Assembly (NCBI GenBank): GCA_030426145.1
Contig: JAUHZF010000028.1
Location: 1 to 44,220, forward strand
Reading direction: 5' to 3'
Length of the DNA stretch: 44,220 nucleotides
From: Polyangia bacterium
Lineage (GTDB): Bacteria > Myxococcota_A > Polyangia > Polyangiales > Polyangiaceae
The translations under genes were made by a program, and so were the position numbers. Each line of letters starts with the position of its first letter. The stretch's first letter is position 1. This document shows, piece by piece, positions 1-9,900 of this stretch. The notes beneath the pieces are model-generated. The model saw nothing but the letters and a program-made list of their open reading frames with translations, did not search any database and had not been told where the DNA came from.

Positions 1-2819
1 TGGATGTACTCGCTCGTGGTCTTGGGCTGGCCGGTGACGACCATGAGCCCGAGCCGGTCGACGTCGAGGCCCACCGAAATCATGTTGGAGGCGAGCACCA
101 CGTCGAGGGGCTCCTTGTCCTTGTCGGCCCTCCGAACGCCCAGGCGCTCTTTGGTCTTCTTCACGTCCTCGGTGCTCTCGCGGGACGTGAGCTCGGCGGG
201 GAGCAAGATGTTGCGGTTCTCCGCCCAAGGGTGAGGGCCGGCGAAGTCCTTTGGGCGCTTGTCTTCGTCGAACTGCTTCACCCGGTTGGTGACTTCATCC
301 TCGACGAGGCGCCGCATGCCGCCGAGCTCGCGAAGGCTGTTGAAGTAGCCAACGAGCGTCATGTACGGGTCGGCCGGTTGCTCGAGCTTGCCCTTCTTGT
401 CGTAGTGCTTGGCGCTGGCTGCCAGCAGGGTGGCGTAGCTGCGAACGGACACGGCACGGAGGGCGCGACCGGGCGCCCCAACCCCGAGGTAGAGCCGCCC
501 CGGCTCCTTGAGCTCCTCCTTGTCGTTCGTGGCGTCCTTCAGCTTGGAGAAGAAGTTGTCGCCCTCGTCCACACCGCGGGGCGGGAACAAGGCCATCTCT
601 CGGCCGAAGAGGGCACGAATCTGTTCGCGGGCTCGACGGACGGTGGCGGTCGAGCACACCACCTTGGGTCCGTAGCGCTTGCCGTCGACTTCGCGCTCGC
701 AGAGGTAGTCCACCGCCGCTTCGTAGAGACCCACCATGGTGCCGAGGGGGCCGCTGATGAGGTGGAGCTCGTCCTGCACGACCAGCTCGGGCGGCGGTAG
801 ACCGTCGGGCAGCTTCCTCGCCCCCTTCGGCTCCTTGCCCCGGTCCATCACGCCATAGGCGCGCATGTCGTCGATGTGGGTCGCCCGGCCGAAGAGCATG
901 CCGGCGTCTCCCCGCCAGGGGACCATGGCGTACTTGTCGACGGTGGCGACGATGAAGTCGGGGAGCTCGCGGTAGATTTGCTCGTCGACGAAGAGGACGG
1001 GAAGGCCCTGGCCCGGCTTCTTGGCCTCGGTGTAGAGGCAGCCGGCGTCCTCGCAGTAGACGACGGCGCGGGTGTACTTGGTCTTGCTGGGCTTGCCCTT
1101 GTCGTCGACCAGCTTGATGTTGCGGATGCGGATGTCGGTGCCGCACCAGGGGCATGCGGTGAGGGGAAACGGCGAGCTCTGCTGGCCCGGCTCGTAGTCC
1201 ATCAGCGCCTTCTGCACGTCTTTGAGGCGGTTGGCCGTGGCGGCCGAGCCGACCCATAGCCCGACCGAGAAGCGGGCATTGCCGAGCTTCTTCGGGTCAC
1301 GTCGCCGGAGCTCCTCGAGGGCGCACATCAGCGTGGCCGCGCGGCCGAGCTGGTCGAGGGTGAGGAGGCGCAGGGTGTACCGGAGGATGACGGCGACGCC
1401 TCGGCCCTCGTGGGGCTCGGACTTTCCGCGCAGCCGGCGCAGGGCAAGGGTGAACGCGATGAGGCCGAGGTAGGCCTCCGTCTTGCCTCCGCCGGTGGGG
1501 AAGTAGATGAGGTCGGCGACCTGGCGGTCAGCGTGGGCGGGGTTCTCGAGGGAGGCGAGGTTGAGCAGCAGGAAGGCGAGCTGAAAGGGGCGCCACGAGG
1601 GGACGCGGCCGTCCTTGTAGCGCTTGTCGGCCCGCTGCTTGTCGGCCTGCATCGCCGCCACGTGCATCGCCTTGTTGGCGATGTGGAAGGCCTCCCGAAT
1701 CTGCGGGTTGTCCTTGAGCAGCTGCACCCCTTCCCTCATCCGGTCGCGGACGAGGGTCGCCTTCTTCATGAGCTCTTTGCGGGTCTCGATGAGGGCATCG
1801 CGCTCGAGGTACACGCCCTCCTGCTTGCCTATCCACTCGGTGTAGTGCTCGACCAACGGCGACAGCCCCCGCTCGAGACCCTCGCCGCCGAGCTTGGCGA
1901 GCTCGCTCATCGAGGTGAGCACATCGTCGAAGGGCACGTGCTCGACGCGGGGCACCTCGAACTCGGGCAGCTGCGTGGTGGCGAGCTCGAACACGCGACC
2001 TTGCTCGTCGACCTTGGGCTTCACCACGCTGGTGTTGTGGCCCACGGCCCATTCCACCTTGTTGCGGAAGTTGAGGGCCAAGACGTTCTGGTCGGGGTCG
2101 TCAGCATCTTCGCCCCGGCGGTTGGGCCGGGAGAGAAAGCCACGCTCGTAGCGAAGCGTGAACTGGACCTGGAAGACGAAGCTGAGGTCGCGGTCGGTGT
2201 CGAGCTGGGTGCGCTCGTTCACCAAGAAGAGGCTGAGCATGCGGGCGCCATCGGGCAGGCCGTCAATCTCGGTCGACCGCAGCTCTCCCCGGAACCGCAG
2301 ACCGCTGGTGTTGGGCACGGCGATGCCGTCGCGGCCCTCGAGCACATCGCGGGTCAGCGGGATGCGGATGCCCTTATCCTCGTGGGGGACGCGCTTCCAT
2401 CCCCACGACTTCTTCCGCTCGTGGTCTTCAGCGGTCTCGACCTTGTCGTAGTCGGCGAACTGCAGGTCGACGTAGAGCGCGTCATCCTCCACCTCGGGGG
2501 GCAAGAACACACTCATGCCCATCGAGGCGGGGAAGCGAACGGGGCGCTTGGCCGGCGGGTCGGTGTCGCCGGCGTCCTCGGCTTGCCGGTCGCTGTCGCT
2601 CTCGAGGCCGCCCTCTTGGGAGTCGAGGTCGTCGACGTCGGGCTCGCGTGCGCCCTGGGGGGCGAGGAAGCCGGTCAGGTACCAGCGGGATGGAGGCAGT
2701 GGGAGGACCTCCTCGCCGCCGGCGGGGTGGTCGGGGGAGACGAAGGGGCCGATGAGGTCGGCGTGGAGGGCGTCGACCAGGCTGCGCCGGATGGCCCGCT
2801 CTTGTTCGTACTTGGCCAT
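1..2819 (-). CDS. drmA: DISARM helicase DrmA (3' end cut by the window edge)
   Basis: Superfamily 2 helicase of the DISARM antiphage system, thought to act with DrmB on incoming phage DNA. About 939 residues are visible and the frame runs off the left edge. A Walker A motif (FPTGGGKTEAYLG, Lys near 446) and a DExH-type Walker B (QDELHL, Asp 683) are present. Between them is a four-cysteine zinc-binding insert (CPWCG at 556-560, CEDAGC at 589-594). A late helicase motif (SVGLDVDRLGL) lies near residue 915. The ATG at 2819 is only 3 bases after the methylase stop, and GAGGAG lies within the methylase's last codons, so the two are translationally coupled. The helicase assignment is strong; the name drmA rests on order and the Zn insert. 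A stand-alone DUF1998-associated helicase is the main alternative. Confidence 0.82.
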   Translation of the reverse strand, partial: MAKYEQERAIRRSLVDALHADLIGPFVSPDHPAGGEEVLPLPPSRWYLTGFLAPQGAREPDVDDLDSQEGGLESDSDRQAEDAGDTDPPAKRPVRFPASMGMSVFLPPEVEDDALYVDLQFADYDKVETAEDHERKKSWGWKRVPHEDKGIRIPLTRDVLEGRDGIAVPNTSGLRFRGELRSTEIDGLPDGARMLSLFLVNERTQLDTDRDLSFVFQVQFTLRYERGFLSRPNRRGEDADDPDQNVLALNFRNKVEWAVGHNTSVVKPKVDEQGRVFELATTQLPEFEVPRVEHVPFDDVLTSMSELAKLGGEGLERGLSPLVEHYTEWIGKQEGVYLERDALIETRKELMKKATLVRDRMREGVQLLKDNPQIREAFHIANKAMHVAAMQADKQRADKRYKDGRVPSWRPFQLAFLLLNLASLENPAHADRQVADLIYFPTGGGKTEAYLGLIAFTLALRRLRGKSEPHEGRGVAVILRYTLRLLTLDQLGRAATLMCALEELRRRDPKKLGNARFSVGLWVGSAATANRLKDVQKALMDYEPGQQSSPFPLTACPWCGTDIRIRNIKLVDDKGKPSKTKYTRAVVYCEDAGCLYTEAKKPGQGLPVLFVDEQIYRELPDFIVATVDKYAMVPWRGDAGMLFGRATHIDDMRAYGVMDRGKEPKGARKLPDGLPPPELVVQDELHLISGPLGTMVGLYEAAVDYLCEREVDGKRYGPKVVCSTATVRRAREQIRALFGREMALFPPRGVDEGDNFFSKLKDATNDKEELKEPGRLYLGVGAPGRALRAVSVRSYATLLAASAKHYDKKGKLEQPADPYMTLVGYFNSLRELGGMRRLVEDEVTNRVKQFDEDKRPKDFAGPHPWAENRNILLPAELTSRESTEDVKKTKERLGVRRADKDKEPLDVVLASNMISVGLDVDRLGLMVVTGQPKTTSEYI

Positions 2820-2822
2820 GGC

Positions 2823-5800
2823 TCAGAAGAGCTCCTCTTGTTCGGTGTCGGCGGCCTTGGTGGGCTTCTTCTTCGCCGCCTTCTTGGTGGCGCGCTCGCC
2901 CTTCTTCTTGCTGCCCTTCTTGGCGTGGAGGCCGAGGCGGACTTCTTCTTCGTACCGCTCAGCGTTGAGGACGTAGAGGCGGTCGATGACCTCGTCTTCG
3001 AACTCTTGGAGGGCGGCCCGGTCGGCGTCGGTCGAGGGGCAGTACGGGGGAACCGGGATGTCGGACCAGCCGTAGGCGTCGAGGACGGCGCGGTCCATCT
3101 CCTCGTGGAGGCGGCGGAGCTCGACGATGCGGGGGTCGTCGTTGTCGGGGTCCTTGAGCGCGTTGTAGGTCTTGGTGAGACCTTGGTCGGTGTCGACCAT
3201 GAAGGCGGCGCGGGTCTCGTAGAGCTTCTCGCCGATGGCCTCGAGGGAGCCGATGGCGGTGCGCGGGTCCGGCTCTGGAAACGGGAATGTCTCGAAGCAG
3301 TCGGTGGCGGAGTAGTTGAGTCGCTCTTCGAGCGTCGACGACAGAAGCCAGGTCCAGGCACTGTGAACGCGTGACTGAAGCACCGCGAACGGGGTCAAGT
3401 GGTCGAACGGGAATACGTAGAGCTTCTCGTTCAGAATCCTGTCGGTTGGCTGAAACGAGAAGCATAGGTGCTTGGTGACACGCGCGGTTACAAGACACCG
3501 CTCAAGCGTGCCGAGGGCTTCGTAGAGTTCGCTGCGCGGCCGCCAGAACTGCCACCAAGGATGGGTGGCCACAGCAGCGCTCTTCTTTTCTCGCTCCGGC
3601 CTCACGCTTTCGCGGAGGATGTCGAGGAGGCTAGGCCAACGCTCCGCCTCCTCAAGACTCATCGTGCCAAAGCTAACCACGTAGCGAGAATGCTGCTGCG
3701 TGGGGCTCGTGTTGACCTCCTGGCCGCCTAGATAGGGAAAAATCCTCTCGCGGTTGGCGTTGGATGCTTGCAGAAGCGCCTCCCTCTCCTCCTCAGAAAG
3801 GACGAAGCCTAGGCCAAGCAGGTAGGTCCCAACATACGCCGCACGCGCATTCTTCAGCAGCACGCTCGCGTCTGTTCGCTCAGGCTTGGGTCGCAGTCGC
3901 GAGTTGATGGCGTCAACGGCCCCGCCATCAAGCCGCGACACCAAGCCTAGGCATGGTCGCCCGGTTGCTAGGTGAACAACAGACACAGACACCGCGGCGG
4001 CTCCTGGCCAGGGCATGCTGGCCGTGGCGTCATATATGCGATGTCCACTTGCAACGAGATGCTTGAGCCCCGTCTCCCGTGTATCCCCTTGGCCGATAGT
4101 GTTGGTCGCGATGAGCCCTATGGTGCCATGCGCTCCTAGGAGGCCAGCTGCGCGCAGGAAGAAGTGCGCGGAAAGGTCAAACTTGCCTTTGGTGCTGGCG
4201 TGTAGTCCTTGGAGCCATGGCACGTACCCGTTTCCCAGTTGCTGGGTAAGGAAAGCTACCCCAGCAAACGGTGGGTTGCCCACGAAGGCCTCCATGTATG
4301 CGGCCGAACGCACCCCATCGGGTTCCAGTGGGTCAGAGCGCTGCAGATAGAACACCTCGGGGAACTCGACGTGCCAATGAAACGGCGCGTGCTGCCTTCG
4401 CATCGCGCTGGCAAGCTCTTCCAGCGCCTCCCGCACACTCTCATCCCCATCGAGAAACACCCGCACCAAGTCGAGCCGTCGGACCCGCTCCTTCTCCCGC
4501 GCCTTCGCCTTGTCCTCCGCAAAGAACGCCCCGACGCAGACGTCCGCAATCATCCGCACGTCGTCGAGCGCCCGCTCCGCGTACTCGAGAAGCCGTAGCT
4601 TCTCCCGCTGAGCCTCCGGGTCCTCCTCGTAGGCAAGCTCCACGATGCGGTCCCGGTGCTCCAGCGCCTGAGCCAGCGCATCATCCAGCGCCCGCCGACA
4701 CGTCTCGAGCTGCTCTTTCGGCTCCCAGTGGAAGCTTCGAATCTGGTCGAGGTCGAGCCCCACCAGCGAGTCGCCATGCCGAAGCGCATGGTCCACGAAG
4801 GTGAACGGCAGCTGCTTCGACAGCGTCACCAGCCAGAGCGACAGCTTGCCCAACTCCACCGCCGCCGGGTTCTTGTCCACGCCGTAGAGGCACCGCTGTG
4901 CCACCAGCCGACGGGCATGCAGCAGTGCATCCCCATGCTCCTCCGTCAGCGCGGCGAGCTCCCCCGACCGCTCCCAGGCCGCAACTACCTCTTCGGCCAG
5001 CAGACGACACGCTGCGACGAGGAATGCCCCCGAGCCCATGGCCGGGTCGCAAATCTTCAGCTCGAGAATCTGCTCGGCCGTCCGCTCCTCCCCGAGGCAA
5101 GCCAGAATGGGCTCCAGCGTCCGTCGCACCACCTTCTCGCTCAGCCAGCGGGGCGTGTAGTGGCTCCCCGTCCGCCGCCGCTCTTCGCCCGGCTGCAGCA
5201 CCAGGCGACCCATCGCCACCCGGTTACGCTCGCGGTCGGCCTTCTTGCCGGACAGCTCCACCAAGAGGTCGGCAAGCTCTTCGGCGGTACCGGCATCCTT
5301 GGCGGCGGCCTCGGCCTTCTTCCGCCCGGTGGTGGTGAGCCCGCAGTAGTCCTTCCACATCTTCTTGCGGTCGGTGGGCTTCATGCCGAGGGCGTCTTCG
5401 GTCTCGACCCACACGCCCTCGGAGCCGAGGCGGACCGCGGGGCTCACGGTGCGGAGCACGTGGTAGCCCATGAGGGACTCGTAGACGGCGCCAATCTGCT
5501 CGACGTCGAGGGAGCGGTAGCTCAGGCGCTGGCCCTTGAAGACGACGAGGCGGTGGAGGACGCGGTAAACGGTGTCGTCGTCGATGCTGGGTAGCTCGAC
5601 GTTGGCGCGGTCTTCGGGGAGGGTGATGGCCGCCGTCCAGCCGGGCATGCCGCCTTCGAGGAACGGGAAGGCGCTGGGGTCGAAGAGCTTGCCGCGGCGA
5701 GGGGGCAGGTGGAGGTCGCCGTGGGAGACGCCGAGGAAGACGGCGCGGAACAGGGAGATGAGCCGGCCGTAGGCGCCGAAGCGCAGGTGCATCGACTCGG

Positions 5801-6908
5801 GGTGGGCGCCGGCATCGTCGGCGAGGCGCTCGTAGAGGCCAAGCACGCTGAGGTGCTGGGCGTAGGTGGGGTGCTGCACCGGGACGAGGCTCTGGTCCTC
5901 GGCGTAGAGGATGAACACCAGGCGCAGAACGACGCTGAGGATCCCCTGGTAGAAGTGGTCGCCCGGCTCTTCGAGCGCCGCACGGAGCCAGTCGAGGCGG
6001 CTACCGGCGCAGTCTCGCCCCGCCGCATGCTCGAAGCCTTCGAGGAGAATCTCCACCGCCTCGAATACCTGGGCTGCGAGATCTTTGGTGACGTCGGCCT
6101 GCCGGAGCCGGCTCTCTCGGAGCAGCCCCTCGAAGGTGTACTCGGGCGCAGCTCCGTGGGTGCGCTGCGCATGAAAGAGCAGCTCGAGGGCCGCCACGAG
6201 AGGGCGTCCCGCACGCTGGGCGAGCTGGTCGAAGCGGAACGTGAGGTGGGCGCTCGACTCGCCGGTGGGGGCGTAGAGCACGCGGAGCTCTCGCCGGTTG
6301 GAGATGAAGCCGATGGGCACGCCGGTGTGGCGCAGGAGCCGCTCCATCTTGGCCGTGGGCGGGTAGCGCCATGGGCCGGTGGCATCCTCTGGCTTGTCGA
6401 GGTCGAGGGAGACCGCGTCGGCGCCAGCGTCCGCTGCAACGTCGGAGGTGAGGTCCCACACCAGCGCGATGAAGGGCGAGCCTTCCCCGTCCTCGGTCGC
6501 CGTCTCGGGCTTGTCGGCCGGCGGGTCGTCGAAGACGGCGAAGGGGTCGTCTTCGGCGGACTCGAAGGGGCCGCGGGCGATGGCGAAGCTGGGCCGGATC
6601 TCCTGCCGCCCCTCCTGGGCGTAGAACGACAGCTCCTTAGGCAAGTCGTCGCGGCCCACGAGCATGCCGGGCTGGTCGTAGCCGAGGAAGCCCTCGAAGA
6701 AGCCCCGCACATCCCGCAGCGCAGGCTGCTCGTCCTTACCTTCTGCCGACACTGCCTCAAGGTGCGTCTCGAGCTCGGCGGTGATGGTCGTGCGGACCTT
6801 GGGGGCAATCTGCGCATCGGCCAGCGCCGGCACCGAGAACACAAGACCCTCCATCGGCTGGGCGAGGCCGAGCCACTCTCGATGGAAGCGCTCGTCGGCG
6901 TCTCTCAT
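2823..6908 (-). CDS. drmMI: DISARM class 1 N6-adenine DNA methyltransferase DrmMI
   Basis: Large adenine methyltransferase (1361 residues) expected to mark host DNA so that DISARM spares it. Motif I (DPAMGSGAF, from Asp 621) precedes motif IV (NPPF, 878-881), the order seen in gamma-class N6-adenine enzymes such as type IIG and PglX proteins. A long helical N-terminal part and a large region after the catalytic core probably supply target recognition. The last 35 residues form a Lys/Ala-rich basic tail (GSKKKGERATKKAAKKKPTK). GGGAG lies 7 bases before the ATG. It stands 43 bp after drmD and 3 bp before drmA, as in class 1 DISARM. A type IIG restriction enzyme or BREX PglX would look similar alone, but the flanking helicases argue for DISARM. 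Confidence 0.85.
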   Translation of the reverse strand: MRDADERFHREWLGLAQPMEGLVFSVPALADAQIAPKVRTTITAELETHLEAVSAEGKDEQPALRDVRGFFEGFLGYDQPGMLVGRDDLPKELSFYAQEGRQEIRPSFAIARGPFESAEDDPFAVFDDPPADKPETATEDGEGSPFIALVWDLTSDVAADAGADAVSLDLDKPEDATGPWRYPPTAKMERLLRHTGVPIGFISNRRELRVLYAPTGESSAHLTFRFDQLAQRAGRPLVAALELLFHAQRTHGAAPEYTFEGLLRESRLRQADVTKDLAAQVFEAVEILLEGFEHAAGRDCAGSRLDWLRAALEEPGDHFYQGILSVVLRLVFILYAEDQSLVPVQHPTYAQHLSVLGLYERLADDAGAHPESMHLRFGAYGRLISLFRAVFLGVSHGDLHLPPRRGKLFDPSAFPFLEGGMPGWTAAITLPEDRANVELPSIDDDTVYRVLHRLVVFKGQRLSYRSLDVEQIGAVYESLMGYHVLRTVSPAVRLGSEGVWVETEDALGMKPTDRKKMWKDYCGLTTTGRKKAEAAAKDAGTAEELADLLVELSGKKADRERNRVAMGRLVLQPGEERRRTGSHYTPRWLSEKVVRRTLEPILACLGEERTAEQILELKICDPAMGSGAFLVAACRLLAEEVVAAWERSGELAALTEEHGDALLHARRLVAQRCLYGVDKNPAAVELGKLSLWLVTLSKQLPFTFVDHALRHGDSLVGLDLDQIRSFHWEPKEQLETCRRALDDALAQALEHRDRIVELAYEEDPEAQREKLRLLEYAERALDDVRMIADVCVGAFFAEDKAKAREKERVRRLDLVRVFLDGDESVREALEELASAMRRQHAPFHWHVEFPEVFYLQRSDPLEPDGVRSAAYMEAFVGNPPFAGVAFLTQQLGNGYVPWLQGLHASTKGKFDLSAHFFLRAAGLLGAHGTIGLIATNTIGQGDTRETGLKHLVASGHRIYDATASMPWPGAAAVSVSVVHLATGRPCLGLVSRLDGGAVDAINSRLRPKPERTDASVLLKNARAAYVGTYLLGLGFVLSEEEREALLQASNANRERIFPYLGGQEVNTSPTQQHSRYVVSFGTMSLEEAERWPSLLDILRESVRPEREKKSAAVATHPWWQFWRPRSELYEALGTLERCLVTARVTKHLCFSFQPTDRILNEKLYVFPFDHLTPFAVLQSRVHSAWTWLLSSTLEERLNYSATDCFETFPFPEPDPRTAIGSLEAIGEKLYETRAAFMVDTDQGLTKTYNALKDPDNDDPRIVELRRLHEEMDRAVLDAYGWSDIPVPPYCPSTDADRAALQEFEDEVIDRLYVLNAERYEEEVRLGLHAKKGSKKKGERATKKAAKKKPTKAADTEQEELF

Positions 6909-6951
6909 GCGGACGCTCCCGCGTGGAAGTGGCGGAAAGTGAAACGCTGAT

Positions 6952-9900
6952 TCATGTCATCGCCTCCGGCCAGCTGACGGCCAGACCCACCGGCGACAGG
7001 CGCGTCATGCGCACGTCGTAGAGGGCGGCGATGGCGGCGGGCTCGGTCTCGAGCTCGTGCTCGATGGCGGCGTGGCGGGACTTCATGTGCTCGTGGTCGA
7101 GCCTGAGCTGCCGCTGCTGCTCCCGGTCGGTCTTGGTGTCGGCGGCGGAGAACAAGTCCATCTGCGCCACCACCGCCGTCTGCTTCTCGATGGCCTGCTT
7201 CTGCCGCAGAAGAAGGTTCCGCATCTCGTCGGTCTCGCGACGGGCTCGTTGGGCCAGACCGTTCTTCGCTTCGACGGCGCGGGCATCAGCCTCTGCCTCC
7301 AGGGCCGACCAGAGCGACTGGTAGAGCCGCGGCGCATGCTGGGCGATGCGGGCCTGCACGGTTGCGTTGGGCGCCTTGGCGTCGAGGGCGGCGAGGGACT
7401 CGAGCGACTCGATGGCCTTCTGGGCGGTGGGTGCATCCTTGTAGGGGCTCACCTCATCGTCGCCTCCCGACCAGGGCGCGGCGATGCCGATAATCTCGTC
7501 GTGGAGGCGGGCGGCGCCGGGCCCGAAGAGGCTCAAGCGGGCGTAGGCCACCACCCGGATGACGCTCTCGTTGGGGGCGATGACGGCGGAGACGCGGGAC
7601 AGGTCGTTCGCGCTGAAGCCCTGGGCGAGGAAGCGGTCGAGGATGCGCTTCACCAGCGGGTGGGCGAGGTGGAGCTGCTCGGTCTCTTGAGAGAGGCGGG
7701 CGATGGGCTCGAAGGTGACCGGCCGCGGCGTGTGCTGGCGCCACTCCCAGAACGACTCGGTGCGCTTGCGGGGCGGGCGCAGGCTGTCGAGGGTGCGGTC
7801 CCACGAGCGGTCGAGCTCGGGGATGGAGAAGGTGCGACGGCCTTCGCGGGTCGGCTCACCCTCGACGAGACCATCGGCCCCGGCCATGCGCAGGCCCACC
7901 TCCACCACGCCCCGCAGCGACTCGGGCCTGACCTGCAGCGCGCGAGCTGAGGAGTCGAGCCGCCGCCCCGCACGTGAGACCTCGCGCTCGAGCTTCGCCT
8001 GCTCTTTGCGCTGCGACTCGAGCTCGTGGTCGACGGTGTCGCGGTTGGCGTTGAGGTCGATGAGGTTGAGCTGCTCGTCGGTCTTCTCGACGATGCCAGG
8101 CTCGAGCGTGCGCTCGATGTCCTTGAGCAGCACCGCCCCGAGCGAGCCGAGCTCTTGCTGCACCGTCTCCACCTTGCGGACCAGGGTCTCGAGCACGCGG
8201 TCTTCGGTGCGCTGCGTGTAGTGGAAGTAGTGGCAGCGCACCTCGGGGGCCTGCTGGAGCGTCCGGTCGATGCGGCCGTTGCGCTGCTCGAGGCGGGAGG
8301 GGTTCCAGGGCAGGTCGAAGTGGAACAGGTCGGCGCAGTGGGCCTGGAGGTTGATGCCTTCGCGGGCGGCGTCGGTGGCTACCAGAATCCGGCACGGGTG
8401 CTCGTCGGGAGGCGCGTTGAAGGCGCGCTGCACCTCGTCGCGGGAGTCGTCTCCCATGCCGCCGTGGAACTGAAGGATGCGTTGCTCCCCACGGTCGGTG
8501 TGGCTCACCGCGTGGCCCAGCAGGTCGAGCAAGTACCGCTTGGTGTCGCCCCACTCGGTGAAGATGATGACCCGACGGTCGGACCAGGCCTGCGACGCAT
8601 CGCTGTCCTCGTCGCCGATGGCCGGGCAGAGGTGCTCCCGCATCCACGCCAACAGCGCCTGCACCTTGGCGTCGGGCCTCCGTCGCGCCTTCTCGGCCAG
8701 CGCCCGCAGGTCGGACAGAAGCGCCTTAGCCTCCTCCGACGGAGACGGAAGCGCCGCGCTGTCCTTGGCGACCTCGAAGGCCGTCTCCGCTTCGAGCTCG
8801 TCGTCGTCCACGCCGTGCACGTCGGGGTCGGCGTCGATGTTCAGCTCTTCTTGGGCCGAGTCGGCAGCCGCTCGGGGAGCCTTCACCACGGGGCCACCCC
8901 GCTCCATCACTGCCTCGGCATGGCGCTCGAGGGTGCGGGCGAAGGCTTCGGGGCTGGAGAGCAGCCGTTGCTGCAGGCGGATGAAGGTCAGTCGGCCTTG
9001 GCCCTTCTTCGGCGCGCAGAGCTCGGTGTACCGCGACAGCTTCTCCGCCATCTCGAGCTCGAGGGCGGGGCCTTCACCAAGGCTGCGCGCCGCGCCCTCC
9101 TCGGTGGTCTTATGCTCGGCGTCGAAGCTGGTCTCCCGGCTCGACCAGGCTTTCCCGTCGTGCTCGACGCTGACCTGGACCAACAACCGCAGCGGGAACC
9201 GCTCCACCCCCAGCTTGCGGAGGTCTTTCTTCAGCCGCCGCACCATGATGGGGGCGAGCTCTTCGGGGCCGGCGATGGGCACCCCGCGGGTGAAGCGGAC
9301 CGGGTCGAGAATCTCGAGCAGCGCGCTGAACGAGTTGGAGTGCCCGTTGTGGGGCGTGGCGCTGAGGAACAACCGGTTGTCGAACCGACGGGACAGGTCC
9401 CGGATGGTCTTGGTGGTGTCGCTGTCGACCGCGTACTTGCTCCGGCTCGCCGGCGCCGCCACGTGCGCCTCGTCGAGGATGAGCAGACTCTTCCGCGCCC
9501 GCGGCCCAAGGTGGGCGATGAGCGGGTCGAGGTACTCGGGTCGCCGCAGCAGCTGATGCGAGATGATGAACCGGTTGTGGGTCGACCAGGGGTTCACCCC
9601 GAACCCCCGCTCCTGCCGCCGCCACGCGACGAACTTCTGCGTCATCACCTCGAACCGAAGCCCGAACCGCCGCTGCATCTCATCCCGCCACTGCAGCCCG
9701 ATGGAAGCCGGGCAGGCCACCAGCACGAACTCCGCCTGCTGCCGAAGGATGAGCTCCTGGAGCACGAGGCCTGCCTCGATGGTCTTGCCCAGCCCCACGT
9801 CGTCGGCGATGAACAGGTTGGCCCGCGGCAGCTCCAACGCCTTCATCAACGGCGTGAGCTGATGCGCCATGAGCTTGATGCCGGCCCGGAACGGCGCCTG

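Noticed and set aside
1410..3374. 654-residue plus-strand open frame opposite drmA/drmMI
   Set aside because: Antisense shadow of genes with clear helicase and methylase motifs; composition is Leu/Val/Gly/Glu-rich with no domain.
2823..6908. BREX PglX or a solitary type IIG restriction enzyme
   Set aside because: Flanking SNF2 helicase and Zn-insert helicase in class 1 DISARM order; no BREX pglZ, brxC or brxL seen.
5709..6950. 413-residue plus-strand open frame opposite drmMI
   Set aside because: Shadow frame without motifs.
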